From the NCBI RefSeq assembly GCF_900105765.1, contig NZ_FNTX01000001.1, positions 1,460,387-1,524,386 on the forward strand: DNA of 64,000 nt, written 5' to 3'. The notes under the pieces were generated by a model. The model ran no database searches and was not told where the DNA came from. It worked only from the letters and a program-made list of their open reading frames with translations. This DNA comes from Ruania alba. GTDB taxonomy: Bacteria; Actinomycetota; Actinomycetes; Actinomycetales; Beutenbergiaceae. The translations under genes and the position numbers were made by a program. The number at the start of each line of letters is the position of its first letter. The stretch's first letter is position 1. Below are positions 34,821 to 42,830 of this stretch, one piece after another.

Positions 34821-36976
34821 GAGGAGTGGTCCGTGCTGTCCGCGCCGTCCCGGCTCGCCTCGGTGGCGGGCCGGGCGAGGATCACGATGCTGCGCCCGGT
34901 CACTGTCACGGCTGCCTCAGGGGCGAGCTCGGCCTCCAGGTCCTGGGCGGTATCCGTGCTCAGCACTGGGCTCCAGGTCTGGCCGTAGGAGGAGTCCGGC
35001 AGCGTGAAGTCCAGATCCTGCCCGTCTGCGTTGATGAGCACCAGGAGCGAGTCGTCGACCACCGGACGGCCACGAGCATCCGGTGCCTCGATCGCCTCAC
35101 CGTTGAGGAAAACTCCGAGCGAGCGGGCGTAGGCGGTGTTCCACGCCTGGGAGTCCATCAGCGCACCGCTCGGGTCGAACCAGGCGATGTCCGGCAGCTC
35201 GGGCAGGCCGTTGGCAGCCGAGGTGGAACCGTTGAAGAAGCGACGACGTCGCAGCACGGGGTGGTCCCGGCGGAACGCGATCAGGGCACGGGTGAAGTCG
35301 AGCAGGCTCTGCGCGTCGGCGTCGAGGTCCCAGTCGATCCAGCTGGTCGGGTTGTCCTGGGCGTAGGTGTTGTTGTTCCCGCCCTGGGTGCGACTGAGCT
35401 CATCGCCGTGCGCGAGCATCGGTACGCCCTGGGAGAGCATCAGCGTGGTGAGGAAGTTGCGTTGCTGGCGAGAGCGCAGGGCGCGGATATCCAGGTCCTC
35501 GGTGGGTCCCTCGGTACCGCAGTTCCACGACCGGTTGTGGCTCTCGCCATCGCGGTTGTCCTCGCCATTGGCCGCATTGTGCTTCTCGTTGTAAGAGACG
35601 AGATCGCGCAGCGTGAAGCCGTCGTGCGCGGTGACGAAGTTGATGGACGCGATGGGTGTCCGGCCAGTCTGCTCGTACAGGTCGGAGGACCCGGTCAACC
35701 GGCTGGCGAACTCACCCAGCGTGGAGGGTTCGCCACGCCAGAAGTCACGGACGGTATCGCGGTACTTGCCGTTCCACTCCGTCCACAGCGGTGGGAACCC
35801 GCCCACCTGGTAGCCACCTGACCCGAGGTCCCATGGCTCAGCGATCAGCTTGACCTGAGAGATCACCGGGTCCTGCTGAATGATGTCGAAGAACGACGAC
35901 AACCGGTCCACCTCGTGGAACTGCCGCGCCAGCGTGGCGGCCAGATCGAACCGGAAACCGTCCACGTGCATCTCGGTGATCCAGTACCGCAGCGAGTCCA
36001 TGATCAGCTGCAGCACGTGCGGAGACCGCATCAGCAGCGAGTTCCCGGTCCCGGTGGTGTCGAAATAGTGCGCCTTGTCCTCGTCGACGAGCCGGTAGTA
36101 CGAGGCGTTGTCCAACCCGCGCAGGGAGAGCGTGGGACCCATGTGGTTGCCCTCGGCTGTGTGGTTGTAGACCACGTCGAGAATCACTTCGATGCCGGCG
36201 GCGTGCATCGCCTTGACCAGGCTCTTGAACTCGAGCACCTGCTCCCCGCGGGAGCCCCACGCCGAATAGGCGTTGTGCGGGGCGAAGAATCCGACGGTGT
36301 TGTAGCCCCAGTAGTTCGTCAGGCCACGCTCGATCAAGGGTGGGTCCTGGACGAACTGATGCACCGGCATCAGCTCCAGGGCAGTCACCCCCAGGTCCAC
36401 CAGGTGGGCGATCACGGCGGGGTGCGCCATCCCCGCGTAGGTGCCACGGATGTCTTCGGGCACCTCCGGGTGCTGCATCGTCATGCCTCGCACGTGCGCC
36501 TCATAGATGACGCTCTCGTGGTACTCGGTCTCCGGAGGGTGATCATGCCCCCAGTCGAAGAACGGGTTCGTCACCACCGAGGTCATCGTGTGACCGGCGG
36601 AGTCGAGGGTGTTCAGCTCGCCCGAGTCGTCACCGAAGTGGTAGGAGTACAGCGATTCGTGCCCGTCGATCTGTCCGTCGATCGCCTTCGCGTACGGATC
36701 GAGCAGCAGCTTCGAGCGGTTGCACCGGTGCCCCTCGCTCACGTCGTGCGGGCCGTGCACGCGGTAGCCGTAGCGCTGTCCGGGGCGGATCTCCGGCAGG
36801 TAGATGTGCCACACCGAGGCATCCACCTCGGTGACATCGATACGCTGCTCGGCGCCGTCGTCGTCGATGAGGCACAACTGAACTCGCTCGGCGACGCCGG
36901 AGTAGAGCGCGAAGTTGGTGCCGGTGCCGTTGAAGGTGGCGCCTAGCGGGTAGGCATGTCCGGGCCAAGTCTGCAT
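34817..36976 (-). CDS. glgX: Glycogen debranching enzyme GlgX/TreX
   Basis: 719 residues. A CBM48 domain (about 10-110: GATFNGTGTNFALYS) precedes a GH13 isoamylase barrel: VYNHTAEGN, nucleophile Asp in DGFRFDLAA, acid/base Glu in LIAEPWD and TAHDGFTLRDL. It removes alpha-1,6 branches so that TreY can use linear glucan. In this operon, first of three genes, it functions as TreX. The ATG is 6 nt after CAGTCT, an imperfect -10. The frame extends 89 codons upstream without family similarity. Confidence 0.96.
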   Translation of the reverse strand: MQTWPGHAYPLGATFNGTGTNFALYSGVAERVQLCLIDDDGAEQRIDVTEVDASVWHIYLPEIRPGQRYGYRVHGPHDVSEGHRCNRSKLLLDPYAKAIDGQIDGHESLYSYHFGDDSGELNTLDSAGHTMTSVVTNPFFDWGHDHPPETEYHESVIYEAHVRGMTMQHPEVPEDIRGTYAGMAHPAVIAHLVDLGVTALELMPVHQFVQDPPLIERGLTNYWGYNTVGFFAPHNAYSAWGSRGEQVLEFKSLVKAMHAAGIEVILDVVYNHTAEGNHMGPTLSLRGLDNASYYRLVDEDKAHYFDTTGTGNSLLMRSPHVLQLIMDSLRYWITEMHVDGFRFDLAATLARQFHEVDRLSSFFDIIQQDPVISQVKLIAEPWDLGSGGYQVGGFPPLWTEWNGKYRDTVRDFWRGEPSTLGEFASRLTGSSDLYEQTGRTPIASINFVTAHDGFTLRDLVSYNEKHNAANGEDNRDGESHNRSWNCGTEGPTEDLDIRALRSRQQRNFLTTLMLSQGVPMLAHGDELSRTQGGNNNTYAQDNPTSWIDWDLDADAQSLLDFTRALIAFRRDHPVLRRRRFFNGSTSAANGLPELPDIAWFDPSGALMDSQAWNTAYARSLGVFLNGEAIEAPDARGRPVVDDSLLVLINADGQDLDFTLPDSSYGQTWSPVLSTDTAQDLEAELAPEAAVTVTGRSIVILARPATEASRDGADSTDHSS

Positions 36977-36982
36977 GGTCAC

Positions 36983-36988
36983 AGACTG
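36983..36988 (-). promoter_or_regulatory. Possible -10 element (CAGTCT) for glgX-treYZ
   Basis: CAGTCT with exactly 6 nt to the ATG at 36976. It departs from TANNNT at the first base, so it is a weaker example of the leaderless pattern. Confidence 0.35.
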
Positions 36989-37041
36989 CCACGCTTGGCG
37001 CCGCTGGTGGCAAGGTCCGATGCTCGTGACGGTGGGACGCG

Positions 37042-38589
37042 TCACTCCACCTCGAGCGAGATCACGTGGTAGCCGGATGCCCCGTTGGGAGCTGGGGCTG
37101 CAGTCTCCGCGGTCTGCACGTCCTCGTCGTCCCATGCACGGCACCGGACCGCGTGTCGCCCCGGACTGGCATCGGCCCAGGTGAAGGACCACTGCCGCCA
37201 GGTATCGGTGGAGACCGTGGATGCGAGCTCGGCATCCTGCCACTGCCCATCGTCGATCTGCACCTGCACGCGGGTGATACCGCGGTGCTGCGCCCAGGCC
37301 GTTCCGCCGAGACGCACCTCACCCGCCGCCACGGTGGCACCGGACTGCGGAACGTCCACGCGCGAGGCGGTCTTCACCGGACCCCGCTCGGACCAGCCCC
37401 GCGGTGTCCAGTACGCCTCGTCATCGGCGAATCGAGTGACCTTCAGCTCGGTGACCCACTTGGTCGCCGAGACGTAGCCGTACAGACCGGGCACCACCAT
37501 CCGCACCGGGAACCCGTGCTCGACCGGCAATGGTTCCCCGTTCATGCCGATCGCGAGCAGGGAGTCACGATCGTCGGTGAGCGCCTCCAACGGCGTGCCC
37601 GCGGTCCACCCGTCCGCGCTGCGGGAGAGCACCATGTCGGCCGAATCCTGGACACCGGCCCGGGCCAGAATGTCTCGGATCGGCAGTCCCAGCCAGGTCG
37701 CATTCCCGGCCAGGCTCCCTCCGATCGGGTTGGAGACGCAGGTCAACGTCACCATGGCCTCGGTGAGCGCCGCGTCCGCCAGCTCGTCGTAGCTGAGCGT
37801 GATCTCCTGATCGACCAGTCCGTGCACGCGCAACTGCCACTCCGACGGGTCGATCTGTGGCACCGACAGCGCGGTGTCGATCCGGTAAAAGTTGTCGTTC
37901 GGGGTGACGTACTCCGGCATTCCGTCCAGTTCGACCTGTGTCCCGGTGAGGTCGAGCTCGTCGGCAGCGCTGCTCGCCGTCTCGGTGGGTTCGGGCAATG
38001 CGAGGTCGGCGCGAGCGGATTCCACCGAGGTGCGCGTGCGGGCAACGATCGAGCCCACGCCGGCGGCGATCGCAGCACCGGCGCCGATGCCGACCGCTGC
38101 TCCGACGAAGCGGCGCCGATCAGTGCCGGAGCCTGCCGGGGCGTCGCTCGGCCGGGCACGGCGTAGCAGCAGTTCGAGCGCCCCGATGCCGGCGGCGGCC
38201 GCAACCACTGCGGGCACGATGGCGTACGTGCCCGTGTCCGGACGGCCAGCGGCCGCGAGAGCACACAGCGCAGCGAGGGCGAGCACCGCGCCCACCCCGA
38301 GGCCACGACGGCGTCCGGCCAGCAGCCCCGCGAGCGCGGCCAGACCGGAGGAAACGATCCCCATCACGACGAACAGCGCCACCTTGTCGTTCGTCCCGAA
38401 GGTCTCCACAGCGAAATCCTTCAGCCATGGCGGAGTGAGGTCGACGACGGTCGCTCCGAGGGCGGCATGCGGTGCGGCCGGGGGATCGAGCAGCACGGCC
38501 AGCAGCCAGCCCACAGCGAAGAACAATGCGCCGGCGAGCAGGCCCACCAGGGCGAACCGGCGGGTCGGTCGGGGCTTCTTCTCGCTCAT
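37042..38589 (-). CDS. Membrane-anchored sulfite-oxidase-type molybdopterin oxidoreductase
   Basis: 515 residues. Five hydrophobic helices (about 11-34, 68-92, 96-115, 120-141, 160-183) anchor the protein; the catalytic domain is about 215-425, with the molybdenum-ligand Cys284 in LTCVSNPIGG, HGLVDQE and GYVSATKWVTELKVTRF; a Mo-co dimerisation domain ends the chain. A basic DRRRF just before helix 5 recalls a Tat motif in an unusual internal place. The oxidoreductase domain is probably outside the membrane. Substrate (sulfite, sulfoxide or other) is unknown; no cytochrome subunit is next to it. Start ATG lies 6 nt after TAACGT. Confidence 0.92.
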   Translation of the reverse strand: MSEKKPRPTRRFALVGLLAGALFFAVGWLLAVLLDPPAAPHAALGATVVDLTPPWLKDFAVETFGTNDKVALFVVMGIVSSGLAALAGLLAGRRRGLGVGAVLALAALCALAAAGRPDTGTYAIVPAVVAAAAGIGALELLLRRARPSDAPAGSGTDRRRFVGAAVGIGAGAAIAAGVGSIVARTRTSVESARADLALPEPTETASSAADELDLTGTQVELDGMPEYVTPNDNFYRIDTALSVPQIDPSEWQLRVHGLVDQEITLSYDELADAALTEAMVTLTCVSNPIGGSLAGNATWLGLPIRDILARAGVQDSADMVLSRSADGWTAGTPLEALTDDRDSLLAIGMNGEPLPVEHGFPVRMVVPGLYGYVSATKWVTELKVTRFADDEAYWTPRGWSERGPVKTASRVDVPQSGATVAAGEVRLGGTAWAQHRGITRVQVQIDDGQWQDAELASTVSTDTWRQWSFTWADASPGRHAVRCRAWDDEDVQTAETAAPAPNGASGYHVISLEVE

Positions 38590-38595
38590 GGGCCC

Positions 38596-38601
38596 ACGTT
38601 A
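38596..38601 (-). promoter_or_regulatory. -10 element (TAACGT) for the molybdopterin oxidoreductase gene
   Basis: TAACGT on the minus strand with exactly 6 nt to the ATG at 38589; leaderless arrangement. Confidence 0.5.
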
Positions 38602-38634
38602 TGCCGCAGGTGCTCGGCGCGGGCCCGGCAGATG

Positions 38635-40773
38635 TTACAAAGCGGAGAGCATCAGGTGCACGAGCGCGTCCACCTGCACCGTCTCGCTGGAGACAATCTC
38701 GGTGTCGGTGCCGTCGAGCGCGCGGGCAGCCAGGCTCTGCTTGGAGTCGATCAGTTCGGCGATCTTGGTGTCGATCGTGTGCGCGGCCAGGATCCGCCAC
38801 GCCGTCACCGGCTCCTCCTGACCGATCCGGTGCACGCGGTCGATCGCCTGCTCCTGCTCGGCGGCGGTCCAGGACAGTTCCGCGAGCACCACGTTCGAGG
38901 CCGCGTGCAGGTTGAGGCCGACGCCCGCGGCGAGGAGCGAACAGACCGCGACGGAGACTTCGGGGTCCTTCTGGAACGCATCGATCGCCGACTGGCGAGC
39001 TCGTGCGGACTGGTCGCCACGGATGGAGACCGTCCGCAAGCCTGCCTCGCCGAGCACCCGCTCTGCGGTGTCCATCACATCGAGGTGCTTGGCGAAGAAG
39101 ACCACCTTGCCCACCGAGTGCACGAGCTGGGCGGCATAGTCGGCAGCCACTGCCGCCTTCGCCTGTCCGATTCGGCGCACCATCGTGAAGACGTTCTCGC
39201 CGTCGGCCGTGGGCGAACTGGACTCCATCTCGGCCCGTGCCACCCGGCGCATGAGCTCGAGGTCCGGCCCGGCGTTCGGGTCGTACCCACCGGTACGGGA
39301 CTCCAGGAGGCGCCGGTAGCGGGTGACGAGCCGCTGTGCCAACTCGCGTTCCGCGGCACGGATCGACTTACCGACCTCATTGTCCAGCTCGACTGGAAGG
39401 TCGGCCACCCGCTTGGCGGGGAGGTCCTTGGCCACATCGGTCTTGGTGCGGCGCACGATGCCCAGATCGATGACGGCGGTCCTGGCCTCGGGATAGAAGC
39501 CGCGGTCTGCCGGCGTCTGACCGGTGGCCTCGAGCCTGCGGGTCAGGGCAGGGGAGGGCTGCTGGCCATCGGTCCAGCCGAGGAACTGCCAGATGGCGTT
39601 GAAGTCCTCGACGTCGTTGATCAGCGGGGTCCCCGTGAGCGCCATCAGGAGCGGGTTGTTGCCCGGACTGCGCTCGCGGATCTGACGGGACAGGTTGAGC
39701 ACGTGCTGGGAACGCTGCGACGTGAGGTTCTTGATGAAATGGGCTTCGTCCACGACCATCGAGCGGAAGCCGAGCGTGGCCAGCCAGGCCAGGTGCCGGT
39801 CCAGCACCGCGTAGTTCACTACGAAGACGTCGGCGAAGGCGTCCAGATCACGTCCGTCGCCATGGATCACGGTGACGCGGCGCTGCGGGGTCCACCGTTG
39901 CACCTCACGTTCCCAGTTGATCTTCACCACGTTGGGAACCACGGCGAGCATCGGGTACGCCTGGGCCACAGAAGCGGCCAGCACCGACTGCGCCGTCTTC
40001 CCGAGACCGGGTTCGTCAGCGAGGAGGAAGGTGCGGTGCCCGCGGCGTACGGCTTCGAGGAACCGGGCCTGGTGCGGCATCAGATCCAGACCGGCGGGGG
40101 AGAAGAGGTCGCGCTTGGGCGCTGCCGGCAGCGCCATCGTGGCAGCACCACCACCGGCGCCTTGTTCGAACGCCCGGTAGAGCGGGTCCATCAGGTCCCA
40201 CCCGGAGAGATAGCCGGCGCCCTCGGCGGGAGCCCTGCTGCTCAGGTCTGGCTCCAAGAACGGGTTCGCACGTACGCGGGCGCGCACCTGAGTCGGCACG
40301 ACCTGCCGGGCAGCCAGCTCGTCCGGCACCACCGTCGCCTTGCGCTGCACCGGTGACTTGATGGTGAGCTCTTCCTCGCTCAGCTCGACCCCGGACTCGA
40401 TCAGCCACTCGTTGCGCATCCGCTGCGCAGCGGCGGAGGGTTCGCCCTGCGGGTCGAGCAGGGTGAGCAGCGAGGTGTCCTGGGCGGCAGTGCGCGCCAA
40501 GATGGTGGCGACACCGTCGAGCCGCTTGAGCACCTCCGCGCGCGCCGCATTGCCCAGGGACGCATCGGCCTTGATCCGGGCGCGCTCTTCGCGCACCAGC
40601 AAGGCGATCACCTGGAACTTGATCCGGTTGGTGGGACCGACCTTGCCCTTGACGGACTTCGCTTCGACCTCGCGGACGCGCCGGGCCAGGATCGGCAGGA
40701 TCGGCGCAGGGTCGTTGGCGCGCGAGGTCCGCCGACCGGATCGGTTCGACGTACGGGGGCCGGCTGACGGCAA
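38635..40773 (-). CDS. SNF2-family DEAD/DEAH-box helicase
   Basis: 712 residues from a TTG start. The N-terminal 220 residues match no domain I recognise and are basic and helical. The helicase core has motif I ADEPGLGKT (252-260), motif II DEAH (342-345), motif III LTGTPLIND, and in the second RecA lobe VVFFAKHLDV, AGVGLNLHAAS and motif VI AIDRVHRIGQ. SNF2 enzymes translocate on double-stranded DNA to remodel protein-DNA complexes. The TTG is chosen because AGGAGG lies exactly 6 nt upstream and no ATG or GTG nearby fits. No methyltransferase or nuclease neighbours point to a defence system. Confidence 0.92.
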   Translation of the reverse strand: MPSAGPRTSNRSGRRTSRANDPAPILPILARRVREVEAKSVKGKVGPTNRIKFQVIALLVREERARIKADASLGNAARAEVLKRLDGVATILARTAAQDTSLLTLLDPQGEPSAAAQRMRNEWLIESGVELSEEELTIKSPVQRKATVVPDELAARQVVPTQVRARVRANPFLEPDLSSRAPAEGAGYLSGWDLMDPLYRAFEQGAGGGAATMALPAAPKRDLFSPAGLDLMPHQARFLEAVRRGHRTFLLADEPGLGKTAQSVLAASVAQAYPMLAVVPNVVKINWEREVQRWTPQRRVTVIHGDGRDLDAFADVFVVNYAVLDRHLAWLATLGFRSMVVDEAHFIKNLTSQRSQHVLNLSRQIRERSPGNNPLLMALTGTPLINDVEDFNAIWQFLGWTDGQQPSPALTRRLEATGQTPADRGFYPEARTAVIDLGIVRRTKTDVAKDLPAKRVADLPVELDNEVGKSIRAAERELAQRLVTRYRRLLESRTGGYDPNAGPDLELMRRVARAEMESSSPTADGENVFTMVRRIGQAKAAVAADYAAQLVHSVGKVVFFAKHLDVMDTAERVLGEAGLRTVSIRGDQSARARQSAIDAFQKDPEVSVAVCSLLAAGVGLNLHAASNVVLAELSWTAAEQEQAIDRVHRIGQEEPVTAWRILAAHTIDTKIAELIDSKQSLAARALDGTDTEIVSSETVQVDALVHLMLSAL

Positions 40774-40779
40774 CGTGGT

Positions 40780-40785
40780 CCTCCT
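40780..40785 (-). promoter_or_regulatory. Ribosome-binding site (AGGAGG) fixing a TTG start
   Basis: AGGAGG on the minus strand, 6 nt before TTG 40773 of the SNF2 gene; it decides the start where ATG is lacking. The remaining 220 bp up to the tRNA gene show no gene. Confidence 0.75.
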
Positions 40786-41009
40786 GAGCAGGCACAACGG
40801 ACGCAGAATCAGCGATGCTGCCCTGCGCACTCTTCTACGCTCCTGGGGCCCGGCCGGCCATGTGACGAGCACGTCCACGAACCGGTATGCCCTCGGCAAC
40901 GCGACAACGGATCGCTCGATGGAGCGCCTGCGCGCACACCGAGGTCCGCTGAGTCGGGATGCAGATGAACCTACGGCGCCGCCATGCTGGCGACGCCGTC
41001 TGACCCCGG

Positions 41010-41081
41010 TGGGCGATACTGGGTTCGAACCAGTGACCTCCTCGGTGTGAACGAGGCGCTCTACCGCTGAGCCAATCGCCC
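41010..41081 (-). tRNA. tRNA-Val (anticodon CAC)
   Basis: A 72-nt cloverleaf: acceptor GGGCGAT/ATCGCCC, D stem GCTC/GAGC, anticodon stem CCTCG/CGAGG with loop TTCACAC, T arm with GGTTCGAACCC. CCA is not encoded (CCG follows). Apart from the anticodon arm it is nearly identical to the tRNA-Val(GAC) at 42564 on the other strand. Confidence 0.96.
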
Positions 41082-41085
41082 GGGT

Positions 41086-41107
41086 GTCTCACCGCTCACG
41101 GTGTGAC
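41086..41107. terminator. Hairpin between pabB and tRNA-Val
   Basis: An 8-bp stem with one mismatch (GTC-t-CACCG with CGGTG-t-GAC) and a CTCA loop lies just before the tRNA 5' end, after the pabB stop. It may end pabB transcription; evidence is only the fold. Confidence 0.4.
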
Positions 41108-41155
41108 GGTAGACGATGCTAGCACCGCTTCGAGGGCTCGCGTGCACACGGCGGT

Positions 41156-42265
41156 TCACCTGCTTGCCAGACCGAGCAGCCGAGCCGCCTTCAGTTCGGT
41201 CTCAGCCCATTCGCCGGCCGGGTCGCTGCCCCAGGTGATCCCGGCACCGGTGCCGAAGGCCAGGGTGCCGGCGGACCACCAGAACGTGCGGATCCCCACA
41301 GCCAGGCGGGCGGTGCCGCGATCAGCGTCGATCCATCCGATCTGTCCGCAGTAGGGCCCACGTGCGGCCGTCTCGAGCTGGCTGATGAGGCGCAGCGCCG
41401 AGGACTTCGGCGCTCCGGAGACGCTGCCTGGCGGGTGGGTGGCCGCGAGGATCGCCGGCCATCCGGTAGCGTCGAGGGCCGGATCCCGCATGAGCTCTCC
41501 GCGTACCCGTGAGACCAGGTGCACCAGCCCGGGATGCTTCTCGGCGCGCAGCAGATCGGTCACGGTCACGGTGCCAGGGGCGCAGACCCGCTGGAGGTCG
41601 TTGCGCACCAGATCCGTGATCATGACGTTCTCGGCACGGTCCTTCTCGAGCAGGGCGTCCTCGTGTGCGGCCGTTCCCTTGATGGGACCGGAGAGAACGT
41701 GGCCGTCAACGACCTCGACCGACAGCTCGGGCGAGGCGCTGACCACCCAGGAACCCGGGAGGTCATCACCGCCGGGTATGTCCAGCAGTGCCGCGTAGGG
41801 AGCGGGGTTACCGTGCGCGAGTCGCACGGCCAAGGGGGCTGCGTCCGGGCGCTCCGGCAACGGTGCGGTGAGGACACGGCAGATGTTGGCCTGGTAGACC
41901 TCGCCCTCGCGGATGGCGGCGCGCACCCGTCGAACGGCGTTCGTGTACGCGGGGCGGTCCATGGAGGAGGTCCATGTGCGCGAGTCCGGACCGCGCCAGG
42001 TGCCCGCGTCACGCACCACCCGGGGGGATCGCACGACGTCGGAGAACCGCCATGCGTGCACGTCACCCTCGAACTCGGCCACCACGGCCCACCAGCCCCC
42101 GCGCGCCAGCGCGTCGGGCTCACGGGAGAGGTTCGCGTACTCGGCGACCCCGTCGGCGTGCACTCCTCGAAACCACGCTCGCCCGGGCCACGGCACGGCA
42201 TGTCTCGCGCCTACGGGGGACCGCTCCGGTAGCCCGGAGGTGCTGCGGTCGGGGTGCTGTGGCAT
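41156..42265 (-). CDS. pabB: Chorismate-binding enzyme, aminodeoxychorismate synthase component I
   Basis: 369 residues of the anthranilate synthase I/PabB fold. Signature blocks are EVYQANICR, the SPELSVEV segment, PIKGTA, EKDRAENVMITDLVRND, HLVSRVRG and PGSVSGAPK. The length (short, lacking a full N-terminal domain) and lack of a trpD/G neighbour favour PabB, which makes 4-amino-4-deoxychorismate for folate with a glutaminase encoded elsewhere. The ATG lies 7 nt after TAGCGT, so it is probably leaderless; GTG codons further upstream would add 4-6 residues. It is bracketed by two tRNA-Val genes in opposite orientation. Confidence 0.9.
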   Translation of the reverse strand: MPQHPDRSTSGLPERSPVGARHAVPWPGRAWFRGVHADGVAEYANLSREPDALARGGWWAVVAEFEGDVHAWRFSDVVRSPRVVRDAGTWRGPDSRTWTSSMDRPAYTNAVRRVRAAIREGEVYQANICRVLTAPLPERPDAAPLAVRLAHGNPAPYAALLDIPGGDDLPGSWVVSASPELSVEVVDGHVLSGPIKGTAAHEDALLEKDRAENVMITDLVRNDLQRVCAPGTVTVTDLLRAEKHPGLVHLVSRVRGELMRDPALDATGWPAILAATHPPGSVSGAPKSSALRLISQLETAARGPYCGQIGWIDADRGTARLAVGIRTFWWSAGTLAFGTGAGITWGSDPAGEWAETELKAARLLGLASR

Positions 42266-42272
42266 GGACCAC

Positions 42273-42278
42273 ACGCTA
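42273..42278 (-). promoter_or_regulatory. -10 element (TAGCGT) for pabB
   Basis: TAGCGT on the minus strand with 7 nt to the ATG at 42265; divergent from the tRNA promoter. Confidence 0.5.
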
Positions 42279-42294
42279 ACCACCCCGGTGCGAT

Positions 42295-42324
42295 TTGTAC
42301 GTCTCCGACTGTGTGGGTTAAAGT
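42295..42324 (+). promoter_or_regulatory. Promoter of the Gly-Cys-Val tRNA cluster
   Basis: TTGTAC (42295-42300) and TAAAGT (42319-42324) separated by 18 nt form a good -35/-10 pair about 40 nt before tRNA-Gly. Confidence 0.6.
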
Positions 42325-42364
42325 CTCATTCGCAACCGAACGCACGAGGTGCGTAAGGATGCAT

Positions 42365-42437
42365 GCGGATGTGGCTCAGTTGGTAGAGCATCACCTTGCC
42401 AAGGTGAGGGTCGCGGGTTCGAGTCCCGTCATCCGCT
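42365..42437 (+). tRNA. tRNA-Gly (anticodon GCC)
   Basis: 73-nt cloverleaf: acceptor GCGGATG/CATCCGC, anticodon stem TCACC/GGTGA with loop TTGCCAA, T arm GGGTTCGAGTCCC. CCA is not encoded. First of a three-tRNA cluster. Confidence 0.96.
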
Positions 42438-42485
42438 CGGAGGCGGTGGCCCATGTTGGAGACGGCGGGTCTCACGTCGTCACCC

Positions 42486-42556
42486 GGTGGGTTGGCCGAG
42501 AGGCGAGGCAGCGGCCTGCAAAGCCGTATACACGGGTTCGAATCCCGTACCCACCT
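42486..42556 (+). tRNA. tRNA-Cys (anticodon GCA)
   Basis: 71-nt cloverleaf: acceptor GGTGGGT/ACCCACC, anticodon stem GCGGC/GCCGT (one G-T pair) with loop CTGCAAA, T arm CGGGTTCGAATCCCG. CCA is not encoded. Confidence 0.95.
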
Positions 42557-42563
42557 CGCACGC

Positions 42564-42635
42564 GGGCGATTGGCGCAGCGGTAGCGCGCTTCCCTGACAC
42601 GGAAGAGGTCACTGGTTCGATCCCAGTATCGCCCA
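42564..42635 (+). tRNA. tRNA-Val (anticodon GAC)
   Basis: 72-nt cloverleaf: acceptor GGGCGAT/ATCGCCC, D stem GCGC/GCGC, anticodon stem CTTCC/GGAAG with loop CTGACAC, T arm GGTTCGATCCC. The next three bases are CCA, so the 3' end is genome-encoded, possibly by chance. Its D-stem differs from tRNA-Val(CAC) by a compensated base pair. Confidence 0.96.
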
Positions 42636-42643
42636 CCAGCACA

Positions 42644-42685
42644 ACGAAGAGCCCCGGAGCGTCTCGACGCACCGGGGCTCTTCGT
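42644..42685 (+). terminator. Strong terminator after the tRNA cluster
   Basis: A 14-bp perfect stem (42644-42657 with 42672-42685) continues, past one A-A mismatch, into a 5-bp inner stem GCGTC/GACGC. It lies 6 nt beyond the CCA of tRNA-Val. Confidence 0.8.
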
Positions 42686-42808
42686 GCGTCGGGACGGCCC
42701 TGTCCTCGCGTGCCGGTCCAGCCCTTCGATCGGGCGAACTGAGTGCGACTCGCGGGAGCCGGCGCCGCCGCCTCCGAATTGCGTTCCAGGACACGGCCCA
42801 AGAGTGGA

Positions 42809-42814
42809 TACGAT
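42809..42814 (+). promoter_or_regulatory. Possible -10 element (TACGAT) for thrS
   Basis: TACGAT 16 nt before the thrS ATG. The GGGAG ribosome-like site (42816-42820) would fall before a transcription start at about 42821, leaving a ~10-nt leader; either the leader is that short or another promoter is used. No T-box-like leader exists in the 145 bp after the tRNA terminator. Confidence 0.35.
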
Positions 42815-42830
42815 CGGGAGCGTCCATCTG

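Noticed and set aside
38635-42265. Possible defence island (SNF2 helicase beside tRNA genes)
   Set aside because: tRNA genes can mark integration sites, but no integrase, att repeat, methyltransferase, nuclease or toxin gene is near; pabB and thrS are core genes.
42644-42830. Possible T-box or other leader regulating thrS
   Set aside because: The only structure is the terminator of the tRNA cluster; no specifier loop or T-box sequence is seen and the thrS leader appears very short.
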